Below, in pieces: positions 7,740-16,495 of a DNA stretch of 64,000 nucleotides (its first letter is position 1; the number at the start of each line of letters is the position of its first letter). The translations under genes and the position numbers were made by a program. Source of the stretch: UBA830 sp038146925 (GTDB lineage: Bacteria; Pseudomonadota; Alphaproteobacteria; MPNO01; UBA830); NCBI GenBank assembly GCA_038146925.1, contig JAYQSP010000008.1:248001-312000 (forward strand). Reading direction: 5' to 3'. The notes under the pieces were generated by a model. The model was not told where the DNA came from and ran no database searches. It worked only from the letters and a program-made list of their open reading frames with translations.

Positions 7740-10120
7740 ACCCGCCCGACGATATCGACCTGACGCGGCCGCAATTCGTCGGCACCAAGGTGGCCCGGCG
7801 GGAAGATCCGCGCCTGCTGAGCGGCGCGGGGAACTACGTCGCCGATATAAAGCGTCACGGCATGGTGCATATGGCGTTCCGGCGCAGCGATCATGCCCAT
7901 GCCGCGATCCGTGGGATCGATGCGGAAAAGGCGCTGGCGCTGCCGGGGGTGATGGCGGTGTATACGGGCGAAGACATCGCCGCGATGGCGAACCCCTACC
8001 GCGCGACGTCACGGATGAAGAACTATCAGGCGACGTTCATACCGCCATTGGCTGTCGGCAAGGTGCGCTATGTCGGCGAGGCGGTGGTCGCCATCGTGGC
8101 CGAAAGCCGCTACGTCGCCGAGGACGCACTGGCGCTCGTGGAAATCGATTACGAGCCGCTGGCCGTTCTGGTCGATCCCGAGGAATCGCTGAAACCGGAT
8201 GCGCTGAAGCTGCATGACGATCTGGACTCCAACATTCTGGCCGAGCGCGAATTCGCCCGCGGCGAGGTCGACGAGGCTTTCGAGAACGCGGCGGCGACAG
8301 CGGGTGGAAAATTCCATTTCACCCGCACAACGCCGGTGACCATCGAGGCGCGCGCGGCGGTGGCCGAATACGACAAGGGCGCTCGCTCGCTGACGCTGCA
8401 CTGCACGACGCAGATACCCGGCATCGTGCGCGACAAGCTGTCGGAAATTTTCGATCTGCCGGGACCGCGCATCCGCGTCTTGGCGCCCGATGTCGGCGGC
8501 GGCTTCGGCGGCAAGACGTCGCTCTATTCCGAGGAAATCGTCGCCTGCGCGGTCAGCCGCGCGCTTGGCAAACCAGTCAAATGGGTCAGCGACCGCATGG
8601 AAGACCTGATGACCACCGGCCATGCCTTCGACGAGGTCGTCTACGCCGATATCGCGGTGGCCGAGGACGGCGCCATTCTGGGGCTGAAGGCCGATGTGAT
8701 CGGAGATGTCGGCGCCTATTCCATCTATCCGTGGACGGCGACGATCGAACCGGTGCAGGTGGTCAGCTTCATGCCCGGCCCCTATCGGATCGAGAACTAT
8801 GCTGCCCGCGTCCGCTCGGTCGCCACCAACAAGACGCTGACGGGCGCCTATCGCGGCGTCGGGCGGCCGATTTCCGTCTTCGTGATGGACCGTCTGCTGG
8901 ATATGGCGGCGCGCAGGATCGACATGGATCCGGCGGAGATCCGCCGGCGCAACCTGGTGAATGACGACGAGTTTCCCTACAAGGCGGCCTCCGGACTGGT
9001 GTGGGACACATCGGCGTTTCAGGCCTGTCTGCGCGAGGCCGCTGACGGTATCGGTTACGACGACCTGCGGCGCGAACAGGAAGCCGCGCGGGCCGAAGGC
9101 CGCTGGGTCGGCATCGGCGTCGCGTCCTACGCGGAGCTGACAGGCGTCGGATCGCGCATCGCCGTCGCGCCCGGCATGCCGATCAACACCGGCACGGAAA
9201 CCTGCAACGTCGCCATCGATTCCACCGGGGCGGTGACCGCCAGCTTCGGTCTCGCCAGTCAGGGGCAGGGGATGGAAACCACCCTGGCACAGGTGGTGGC
9301 GCAGGAGCTGGGCGTGAAGGTGGAGGACGTCGACGTGATCCTCGGCGACACCTCGGCGGTGTCGCACGGCACCGGTACCTATGCCAGCCGGGGCGCGGTG
9401 TTCGGCGGCGGCGCCGGCACGCTGGCGGCAAAGGCCGTGCGCGAAAAGATCGTCCGCGTCGCAGGCCACCTGCTGGAAGCGGCGGAAGAAGACATCGAGA
9501 CCGGTGACGGCAATGTCTGGGTGAAGGGGACGGACCGAACGATGACGGTCCGCGACCTCGCCCGCGCGCTCTATTCGGATATGGGCCGCGTGCCCAAGGA
9601 CATGCGCGACGAGATCGACAATCTGGAAGCGACCAAGGTCTACGACCCGTTTTTCGGCACCACCACGGCGGCGACGCATATGTGCCTCGTCGAAATCGAC
9701 CCCGAGACCTACAAGGTCGAAATCGGCAAATACATCGTGGTCGAGGATTGCGGCCGGGTCATCAACCCGATGATCGCCGACGGCCAGGCGCATGGCGGCG
9801 TCGCCCAGGGCATTGGCGTCGCGCTGATGGAGGAAGTTATCCACGACGACAGCGGCCAGGTGCTGACCGCAAGCCTTGTGGACTACGTCGTGCCGTCGGC
9901 CGTCGAAGTGCCGTCGATGGATGTGGTGCACGTGGAAGCGGAACTGCCCGGCACGGTCGGCGGGTTCCGCGGCCTCGGTGAAGGCGGCACCATCGGCGCA
10001 CCCGCCTGCATCGCCAACGCGATATCCGACGCGCTCAGCCCGTTGGGAATCGAGATCATGGAAATTCCGGCGACGCCGGAACGGATTTTCCGGCTGGTGG
10101 AATCCGCCCGCGACGCCTAG
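7736..10120 (+). CDS. Molybdenum hydroxylase large (molybdopterin-binding) subunit, CoxL-like form II
   Basis: 794 residues. The Mo-cofactor motifs PDVGGGFGGK (252-261) and the base Glu749 in GLGEGGT are present. The active-site loop is AYRGVGR (371-377), the form II type, and not the AYxCSFR of true CO dehydrogenase, so this is a hydroxylase of an unknown, probably heteroaromatic or purine-like, substrate and not a carbon monoxide dehydrogenase. It hydroxylates carbon with water-derived oxygen. It is the last gene of the operon that begins at 1595. The stop is three bases from the convergent amidase stop. No Mo-cofactor maturation factor (XdhC/CoxD type) is in the window. Confidence 0.93.
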   Translation: MNPPDDIDLTRPQFVGTKVARREDPRLLSGAGNYVADIKRHGMVHMAFRRSDHAHAAIRGIDAEKALALPGVMAVYTGEDIAAMANPYRATSRMKNYQATFIPPLAVGKVRYVGEAVVAIVAESRYVAEDALALVEIDYEPLAVLVDPEESLKPDALKLHDDLDSNILAEREFARGEVDEAFENAAATAGGKFHFTRTTPVTIEARAAVAEYDKGARSLTLHCTTQIPGIVRDKLSEIFDLPGPRIRVLAPDVGGGFGGKTSLYSEEIVACAVSRALGKPVKWVSDRMEDLMTTGHAFDEVVYADIAVAEDGAILGLKADVIGDVGAYSIYPWTATIEPVQVVSFMPGPYRIENYAARVRSVATNKTLTGAYRGVGRPISVFVMDRLLDMAARRIDMDPAEIRRRNLVNDDEFPYKAASGLVWDTSAFQACLREAADGIGYDDLRREQEAARAEGRWVGIGVASYAELTGVGSRIAVAPGMPINTGTETCNVAIDSTGAVTASFGLASQGQGMETTLAQVVAQELGVKVEDVDVILGDTSAVSHGTGTYASRGAVFGGGAGTLAAKAVREKIVRVAGHLLEAAEEDIETGDGNVWVKGTDRTMTVRDLARALYSDMGRVPKDMRDEIDNLEATKVYDPFFGTTTAATHMCLVEIDPETYKVEIGKYIVVEDCGRVINPMIADGQAHGGVAQGIGVALMEEVIHDDSGQVLTASLVDYVVPSAVEVPSMDVVHVEAELPGTVGGFRGLGEGGTIGAPACIANAISDALSPLGIEIMEIPATPERIFRLVESARDA

Positions 10121-10123
10121 CCG

Positions 10124-11575
10124 TTATTCGTACCCCGGTGGGGGCTCGAACCGCCGGTAGTGTTTTTCCAGAAGCTCCGCAAAGCGGATGCAGGTGCGGT
10201 CGCCGTATTGCGGCCCGATGATCTGGACGCCGACCGGCATGCCATCGCCTGCGAAACCGATCGGGGCGACCGTCGTGGGCAGATAGGTAAGGTTCGAATA
10301 GCCGGGCAGCCAGATCTGGTTCATGAACGGCCGTTCGACTCCGTCGACCTGGATTGTGCGTTCGTAGGGTGGCGTATCGGTGTGCGGGATCGCGGTCATA
10401 AGGGTCGCCGGAGTCAGCATCAAGTCATAGGTCTGGAAGAATTCGTGCCATTTCCAACGGATGCGGTGGCGCGCCTCGTTGAGGATCGTCCAGTCCCGGT
10501 GAGACAGCGTTGCCCCGCGCAGCATCCGCGCCCATTTGCTGTCGTCTTCGGGATCCAGTGCGTTCCGGGCTGCGGTATTGGCGTCGAACTCCGCATCCGT
10601 CTGGCGGGCGGAGGTCGTTGCCCGCAGCATGATGTCGTACACCCGGTGCGCCTCGTCGGCGTCGAAATCCGGGCGCGCACCGATGTTGATCTTTACCTTG
10701 CTGGTCTCCAGAAAATCCGCCAGTTCCTGCTGCAGGGCCACCACGTCGCGGGTCAGCGGCACCGTTTCGTCGTCTACCAGGATCGACACCCGGAAGTCTT
10801 CCAGCCGTTTTTTGCGGGGTGGCGGCAGCGACAGCCGCAACCCGGTGGACTCGATTTCGTCCAGGCCGGCAATGGCGGACAAACCGACGGCGAGATCGCC
10901 TGCGCTGCGGGCCAGCGGGCCGATGACCAGCATGTCGATCGGGGCAACGTTACCGTCCAGCGTGTGGCCCAGCGTCGAACAGATACCCATGGTCGGCTTG
11001 TGGCCGAACAGGCCGCAATGCGCCGCGGGATTACGGATGGAACCGGCGATGTCGCTGCCCATCTCGAAGCCCGTCAAACCGGCGGCGAGCGCCGCGGCCG
11101 ACCCGCCGGACGATCCGCCCGGCGTGCGATCCGGATTCCACGGGTTGGACGTCCGGCCGTAATTTGCGTTGACGCTCTGGCAGTCGGCGAGCCAGATCGG
11201 GATGTTGGTTTTGCCGAACACGATCGCCCCGGCTTCGCGGAGGCGTCGGACCGACACGGCGTCCTGGCCGGCGATGCTGTTTTTATGGGCAGGCACGCCC
11301 CAGCTGGTCGGGAGCCCCTGCACGTCGAAGGATTCCTTTACCGTCATCGGGACGCCGTGCAGCGGTCCAAGTTTCTCGCCGCTGGCCACATTTCTGTCGG
11401 CTGCCTTCGCCCGGCGCCGGGCGTCCGGTATGTCGGTGGCGATGATCGCGTTTAGCGCCGGATTGAAGCGGTCGACCCGGTCGAGATAATGATCGAGCAG
11501 TTCGAGACACCCGATCTTGCGGCGCCGGATCATGCTGGCCAGGCGCTTCGCGGGTAAAAAGGCAATATCCGTCAT
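10124..11575 (-). CDS. Amidase-signature family amidohydrolase
   Basis: 483 residues with the complete Ser-cisSer-Lys triad: Lys80 (MTVKESF), Ser155 in the Gly/Ser-rich GGSSGGSAAALAAG, and Ser179 in GSDIAGSIRNPA. The spacing of 75 and 24 residues is that of the amidase signature family. It hydrolyses a C-N amide bond in the cytosol; the substrate cannot be predicted. It is convergent with the Mo hydroxylase and upstream, on the same strand, of the metallo-beta-lactamase-fold gene. Free amides are common intermediates in N-heterocycle breakdown, which would fit the neighbours. Confidence 0.92.
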   Translation of the reverse strand: MTDIAFLPAKRLASMIRRRKIGCLELLDHYLDRVDRFNPALNAIIATDIPDARRRAKAADRNVASGEKLGPLHGVPMTVKESFDVQGLPTSWGVPAHKNSIAGQDAVSVRRLREAGAIVFGKTNIPIWLADCQSVNANYGRTSNPWNPDRTPGGSSGGSAAALAAGLTGFEMGSDIAGSIRNPAAHCGLFGHKPTMGICSTLGHTLDGNVAPIDMLVIGPLARSAGDLAVGLSAIAGLDEIESTGLRLSLPPPRKKRLEDFRVSILVDDETVPLTRDVVALQQELADFLETSKVKINIGARPDFDADEAHRVYDIMLRATTSARQTDAEFDANTAARNALDPEDDSKWARMLRGATLSHRDWTILNEARHRIRWKWHEFFQTYDLMLTPATLMTAIPHTDTPPYERTIQVDGVERPFMNQIWLPGYSNLTYLPTTVAPIGFAGDGMPVGVQIIGPQYGDRTCIRFAELLEKHYRRFEPPPGYE

Positions 11576-11677
11576 TCGGCTGTTCCGCTACGCTTCGGTT
11601 TTCCGCAAACGTTATCGACAGCACGGTCGTTTGTCGAACGCGAAGCCATTGTCAGGGCGGTGGTGCAGACGCAGTGG

Positions 11678-12562
11678 TTATTCGTCCCCGAATCTGAACC
11701 CGAACCCGTCCCCGTGCCGGCAGACATGGCCGACCGACGGCGACGGGAAATGCCCGGTCATGACCAGCGTGTCGGTCTCGCAATAGCGGTCGAGGAAGGC
11801 GCGGCGGGTTTCCGCCGAGAGCGCGCGGTCGGAGCAGCCGACGGCGCTCCATCCCGGTTCGCGGACCTGAACCGGCGTGTGAACCACGTCGCCGGAGACG
11901 ATGGCGTTGGCGCCGTTCGACTGCAGCCGGATGCTGACATGGCCCGGTGTGTGGCCGGGGGTCTGTTCGAACCAGATATGGTCGTTGAAGGCGTAATCGT
12001 CGGCGACGATGTCGGCCTGGCCGGCCTCGACCACCGGCAGCACGCTGTCGTCGATGCAGCCGTCGGAATACTTTTTGCCCTTCCTGTTGAGCTCCGACCA
12101 GAAGCCGAACTCGGTCTCGGCGAACACGTAGCGCGCGTTGGGAAAGGTCGGCACCCAGCGGCCGTCGACCAGCCGGGTGTTCCAGCCGACGTGATCGGCG
12201 TGCAGGTGGGTGCACATGACGAAATCGATATCGCCGACCGAGAGGCCGATGGCGGCGAGGTCGTCGATATACTTCGTGCCTGACAGGCCCGACCACGGCG
12301 GGTAGAAGCGGCGCTCCTTGTCGTTGCCGACGCAGGAATCGATCAGGACCGTGTGGTGCGCGGTCTTCAGCACGTAGGACTGGGTCGCCATGATCAGCCT
12401 GCCCGTGCCGGGTTCGAGGAAATCCGGTTCCAGCCAGTCACGATAGGGTTCGATGGCCTCCGGCGTGGCGTCGGGCAGCAGGAAGCCGATTTCGAATTCC
12501 GGGCCTTCGGCCTCGATGATGCGATGCCAGGTGATGTCGCCGATGGTGCCGGTGGGGATCAT
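11678..12562 (-). CDS. Metallo-beta-lactamase-fold hydrolase
   Basis: 294 residues from MIPTGTIGDITWHR at 12562, with AAGGAGAG about 12 bases upstream; the frame extends to 12691 but that would use most of the divergent promoter gap. The dinuclear metal motif THLHADHVGW is clear, followed by the later ligands in TPGHTPGH and SGDVVH. The architecture matches quorum-lactonase/glyoxalase II-like MBL enzymes. It could open a lactone or thioester generated by the neighbouring pathways. Confidence 0.9.
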   Translation of the reverse strand: MIPTGTIGDITWHRIIEAEGPEFEIGFLLPDATPEAIEPYRDWLEPDFLEPGTGRLIMATQSYVLKTAHHTVLIDSCVGNDKERRFYPPWSGLSGTKYIDDLAAIGLSVGDIDFVMCTHLHADHVGWNTRLVDGRWVPTFPNARYVFAETEFGFWSELNRKGKKYSDGCIDDSVLPVVEAGQADIVADDYAFNDHIWFEQTPGHTPGHVSIRLQSNGANAIVSGDVVHTPVQVREPGWSAVGCSDRALSAETRRAFLDRYCETDTLVMTGHFPSPSVGHVCRHGDGFGFRFGDE

Positions 12563-12717
12563 GTCTTTCGTTCTCTCCTTGCGCCTCTCCCTGTCATGAC
12601 ATGCTTCAAGACGAGCCGTAAAGGCCTTCCTCGGCATGAGGTGGCGGGATGTTTTGCACTGCACAACCCGCTGGTTTATTCTCCCCGACACCTGATTTTT
12701 TCAAGCGGAGACGCGGC

Positions 12718-14274
12718 ATGCCCATGGATGGCGACAGCGCCCTCACACCGGAAACGGCGGTCAAACCGATCTCGTCCGGCGCGGAATACATCGAAAGCCT
12801 GCGGGGCAGGGGGCTGAAGGTCTATCTGTTCGGCGAGCTGGTCGACGAGCCGGTGGATCATCCGATGATCCGCCCGTCGATCAACGCGGTGGCGAAGACC
12901 TACGACCTCGCCAACGAGAATCCCGATCTCGCAAGCGCGAAATCGTCGATCTGCGGCAAGACCGTCAACCGGTTCCTGCATGTGACGGAGAGCGTCAACG
13001 ACGTGGTGATGCAGAACCGCATGCAGCGCAAGCTCGGCCAGCTGACCGGCACCTGCTTCCAGCGCTGCGTCGGCATGGACGCGACCAATGCGCTGCATTC
13101 CGTGACCTACGAAATCGACCAGAAATACGGCACGCCCTATCACGACCGGTTCAAGGCCTTCATCGCCAAGATGCAGGAAGCCAACTACGTCATCGGCGGC
13201 GCCATGACCGACGTGAAAGGCGACCGCAGCAAGGGGCCGGCGGCGCAGGACGATCCCGATATGTTCGTGCACATTGTGGAGCGCCGCGACGACGGCGTCG
13301 TTATCCGCGGCGCCAAGGCGCACCAGACCGGTTGCATTAATTCCCACTGGGCGCTGGTCATGCCGACCATGCGCCTGACGGAGGACGACCGGGACTACGC
13401 GGTCGTCTGCGCAATCCCGATCGACGATCCGGGCCTGACGTTCATTTACGGACGCCAGTCCTGCGACACGCGGTCGATGGAAGACGGCGATATCGATGTC
13501 GGCAACGCGCAGTACGGCGGTCAGGAAGCGATGATCGTCATCGAAGACGTGTTCGTGCCGAACGAACTGATCTTCATGGACGGCGAGTACGAATTCGCCT
13601 CCGACCTGGTGGAACGCTTCACGTCCTATCACCGGCGGTCCTATGTCTGCAAAACCGGGCTCGGCGACGTGATGATCGGCGCGGCGGCGACGGTGGCGGA
13701 TTACAACGGCGTGCCCAACGCATCGCATATCCGCGACAAACTGGTCGAAATGACCCATCTGAACGAAACCATCTATTCTTCGGGCATCGCCGCGTCGCAT
13801 GAAAGCTTCGAGACCAAATCCGGCAACTACCAGTGCAACGACATGCTCGCCAATGTGTGCAAGCACAACGTGACGCGCTTTCCGTACGAGCTGTCGCGTC
13901 TGGCGCAGGATCTGGCCGGCGGGCTGATGGTCACCGCGCCGTCGGAGAAAGACCTCAACGGCGAGGTCACGGGCCCGCTGCTGAAGAAGTTCCTGAAAGG
14001 GCGGTCCGACGTGTCGGCAGAAGACCGGCTGCGCATCATGCGGCTGATCGAGAACATGACGCTGGGGCGCAATGCGGTCGGCTATCTGACCGAATCCATG
14101 CACGGCGCCGGCTCGCCGCAGGCGCAGCGGGTCCAGATCGCGCGCCAGTCGGACCTCGAATACAAGAAAAAACTCGCCAAGAACCTCGCGGGGATCAAGG
14201 AAGACGGCGCGGCCAGAGACATCCCCGTGTCGCCGCATCAGGGCACCATGTTCCCCGACGGCGAGAACGACTAG
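12718..14274 (+). CDS. 4-hydroxybutyryl-CoA dehydratase-like [4Fe-4S] flavoenzyme (HpaB superfamily)
   Basis: 518 residues from the ATG at 12718, with AAGCGGAG upstream. The fold is that of the 4-hydroxyphenylacetate 3-monooxygenase/acyl-CoA dehydrogenase group. It also carries the cluster ligands of 4-hydroxybutyryl-CoA dehydratase: Cys113 and Cys117 in GTCFQRCVGMDA, His305 and Cys311-Lys312 in YHRRSYVCK, with Gln115, Thr204 and Tyr309 at the positions of known active-site residues. Plain HpaB-type monooxygenases lack these cysteines. The clostridial enzyme dehydrates 4-hydroxybutyryl-CoA through a ketyl radical. One residue fewer separates the Tyr and Cys here than I recall for that enzyme. 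It heads an operon with a quinone reductase and a flavin monooxygenase. The true substrate is unknown. Confidence 0.8.
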   Translation: MPMDGDSALTPETAVKPISSGAEYIESLRGRGLKVYLFGELVDEPVDHPMIRPSINAVAKTYDLANENPDLASAKSSICGKTVNRFLHVTESVNDVVMQNRMQRKLGQLTGTCFQRCVGMDATNALHSVTYEIDQKYGTPYHDRFKAFIAKMQEANYVIGGAMTDVKGDRSKGPAAQDDPDMFVHIVERRDDGVVIRGAKAHQTGCINSHWALVMPTMRLTEDDRDYAVVCAIPIDDPGLTFIYGRQSCDTRSMEDGDIDVGNAQYGGQEAMIVIEDVFVPNELIFMDGEYEFASDLVERFTSYHRRSYVCKTGLGDVMIGAAATVADYNGVPNASHIRDKLVEMTHLNETIYSSGIAASHESFETKSGNYQCNDMLANVCKHNVTRFPYELSRLAQDLAGGLMVTAPSEKDLNGEVTGPLLKKFLKGRSDVSAEDRLRIMRLIENMTLGRNAVGYLTESMHGAGSPQAQRVQIARQSDLEYKKKLAKNLAGIKEDGAARDIPVSPHQGTMFPDGEND

Positions 14275-14321
14275 AAACCACGGCAAAGATCAAGAAACGC
14301 AAGATAAAAGGGAGAACCGCC

Positions 14322-15311
14322 ATGCGCGCCGTTGTCATCACAGATACCTCCAACCGCAGCGTGTCCATCGCCGATGTGCCCGATCCGGTGCCCGGCGACG
14401 ACGAAATTCTCGTCGACGTGAAAGCTTGCGGCGTCAATTTCACCGACCTGCTGTCGCTGGACGGAAAGTATCAGAACAATCCGCCGCCGCCCTTTACGCC
14501 CGGCAAGGACGCCGCCGGGATCGTCGAGGCGGTCGGCGCCAACGTCACCAGTCACAAGGTCGGCGACCGGGTGATCGCCCACGTCATCCACGGAGCGATG
14601 GCGGAAAAGGCGGTCTGCCCGGCGGCACTGGCCTTCACCCTGCCCGACGGCGTCGAGTACGACGCGGCGGCGGCCATGGGTCTCGCCTATCTCACCGGGT
14701 ATCTGGCGCTGACGCGGCGCGGCCGGATTCAGCCCGGCGAAGTAGTCCAGATCAACGGCGCGTCCGGCGGGGTCGGACTGGCATCGGTCAGCCTTGCGAA
14801 AGCGCTGGGTGCGAAGACTGTGCTGGCCGGCCTGACCACGCCGTCCAAGGCGGACGCCGTGCTGGCCGCCGGGGCAGATGCGATCATCGACCTGACGGTT
14901 GACGACCTGAAGGACAATCTGCGCGCCCAGGTGATGGCGGCGACGGACAGGCACGGCATCGATCTGGCCTTCGACCTGGTCGGCGGCGAGGTGTTCGACG
15001 CCACTTTGCGCGCGATTGCGAACGAGGGCCGGGTGGTGGTGTCGGGCTTCACATCGGGTACCATCCCGGCGGTGCGGACCAACTATCTGCTGCTGAAGAA
15101 CATTTCGGTCGTAGGATCGACGATCAATTACTACATCAAGCAGGGATCGCCCCTGATCGGCGAGGCGCAGGCGGCTTTGTACGACCTGCTGCTGGCGGGC
15201 AAGATCGATCCCAACATCATGAACCGGCTGCCGTTCGATCAATACATGGACGGCATCAAGATGCTGGAAGAACGCAAGATCGTCGGCAAATCCGTGCTGA
15301 TTATGAAGTAA
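14322..15311 (+). CDS. Zinc-free MDR NADPH:quinone reductase-like protein
   Basis: 329 residues, start MRAVVITDTSN with GGGAGAACC just upstream. It has the GroES-like N-terminal domain (ACGVNFTDLLSLDGKY) and a Rossmann domain with NGASGGVGLASV. The catalytic-zinc Cys/His set of alcohol dehydrogenases is absent, which is usual for quinone oxidoreductases and enoyl reductases. The FDLVGGEVFDATLRA segment is typical of the group. It follows the dehydratase by 47 bases and is probably co-transcribed. Confidence 0.9.
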   Translation: MRAVVITDTSNRSVSIADVPDPVPGDDEILVDVKACGVNFTDLLSLDGKYQNNPPPPFTPGKDAAGIVEAVGANVTSHKVGDRVIAHVIHGAMAEKAVCPAALAFTLPDGVEYDAAAAMGLAYLTGYLALTRRGRIQPGEVVQINGASGGVGLASVSLAKALGAKTVLAGLTTPSKADAVLAAGADAIIDLTVDDLKDNLRAQVMAATDRHGIDLAFDLVGGEVFDATLRAIANEGRVVVSGFTSGTIPAVRTNYLLLKNISVVGSTINYYIKQGSPLIGEAQAALYDLLLAGKIDPNIMNRLPFDQYMDGIKMLEERKIVGKSVLIMK

Positions 15312-15352
15312 GGGGCGTTTCATTACGCGCGAAGTCGCGCTAGGCTGATCGT

Positions 15353-16483
15353 ATGACCTCCCAACCCAAAATCGCGATTATCGGCGCCGGTATCGGCGGC
15401 CTGGCCGTCTCCGCCTGTCTGCGCAAGGTCGGGATCGAGACGACGATCTACGAGCAGGCGCCCGCATTTGCCCGCATCGGCGCGGGTATCCAGATGAGCC
15501 CCAACGCCATGCGCGTACTCTACGGCATCGGCGTCGGCGAGCAGATCCGGGAATCGGCGTTCGAACCTCCGCACTGGCGCAATCGCGATCACGACACCGG
15601 CAAACTGACCAACGATCATCCGCTGGGGCCGGACGCGTTTGAGCGCTATGGCGTGCCCTATATCCTGATGCACCGGGGCGATCTGCACGCGGCGCTGCAC
15701 GGCGCGGTGCCGGACGAGACGATCAGGTACAGCCATAAGCTGTGCGGTATCGACCAGTCCGACAGCGATGTGACGCTGAGTTTCGAAAACGGGGAAACGG
15801 TGAACTACGATGCGGTCATCGCCTCCGACGGCGTGCATTCGCCGGTACGCGACTGGATGCTGGGCGTTGAGGAGGCGCGGTTTACCGGTCGACTGGCGTA
15901 CCGGACGGCGTTCCCGTCGAAGCTGCTCAACGGCTACGAGCTGATGGACGACAGCGCCAAGTGGTGGGGGCCGGACCGCCATATCGTGATCTATTACGTC
16001 ACCGCGTCGCGGGACGAGATCTATTTCACGACCAGCCAGCCGGAGCCGGGTTTCCGGGTCGAATCCTGGTCGGAAACCGGCGATGTGAACGACCTTCGCG
16101 CTGCGTTTGCCGATTTTCATGCCGATGTGCGCGCCGTGCTGGACGCCTGCCCGTCGGTGCATAAATGGGCGATCTTCGAACGCGACCCGTTGCCGAAATG
16201 GTCGGACGGCAATGTCGTCCTGATGGGCGATGCCTGCCATCCCATGACGCCCTATATGGCGCAGGGGGCGGCCAATGCGCTGGAGGATTCGGTGGTGCTG
16301 TCGCGATGTCTGGCGGATGGCGGGCTGGACGATTTTCCGAGCGCCTTCAAGCGCTTCGAGGCCGCGCGCAAGCCACGCACGACGAAGGTCCAGGCGACGT
16401 CGCACCGTAACGAATTCATGCGCGAAAAAACGGATCCCGACTGGGTTTACGGCTACGATGCATGGACCGTGGAACTGCCCTGA
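15353..16483 (+). CDS. FAD-dependent aromatic monooxygenase, NicC-like
   Basis: 376 residues. The FAD dinucleotide fold starts at residue 7 (IAIIGAGIGGLAVSA); the DG motif is ASDGVHSPVRDWM and the second FAD motif is GDACHPMTPYMAQGAANALED. The C-terminal WVYGYDAWTVEL resembles the end of 6-hydroxynicotinate 3-monooxygenase (NicC), which hydroxylates and decarboxylates a pyridine carboxylate. Salicylate and 3-hydroxybenzoate hydroxylases are close relatives, so substrate assignment is tentative. A role in heteroaromatic degradation would fit the Mo hydroxylase and amidase upstream. Confidence 0.87.
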   Translation: MTSQPKIAIIGAGIGGLAVSACLRKVGIETTIYEQAPAFARIGAGIQMSPNAMRVLYGIGVGEQIRESAFEPPHWRNRDHDTGKLTNDHPLGPDAFERYGVPYILMHRGDLHAALHGAVPDETIRYSHKLCGIDQSDSDVTLSFENGETVNYDAVIASDGVHSPVRDWMLGVEEARFTGRLAYRTAFPSKLLNGYELMDDSAKWWGPDRHIVIYYVTASRDEIYFTTSQPEPGFRVESWSETGDVNDLRAAFADFHADVRAVLDACPSVHKWAIFERDPLPKWSDGNVVLMGDACHPMTPYMAQGAANALEDSVVLSRCLADGGLDDFPSAFKRFEAARKPRTTKVQATSHRNEFMREKTDPDWVYGYDAWTVELP

Positions 16484-16495
16484 ACCGGAAATGAT

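Noticed and set aside
8009..9931. Long antisense ORF of 640 codons opposite the Mo-hydroxylase large subunit
   Set aside because: It is a shadow caused by high G/C third positions; its protein has no recognisable family and lies entirely within a strong gene.
7736..10120. Carbon monoxide dehydrogenase large subunit (form I CoxL)
   Set aside because: The active-site loop is AYRGVGR and lacks the Cys of AYxCSFR, so CO oxidation is not supported.
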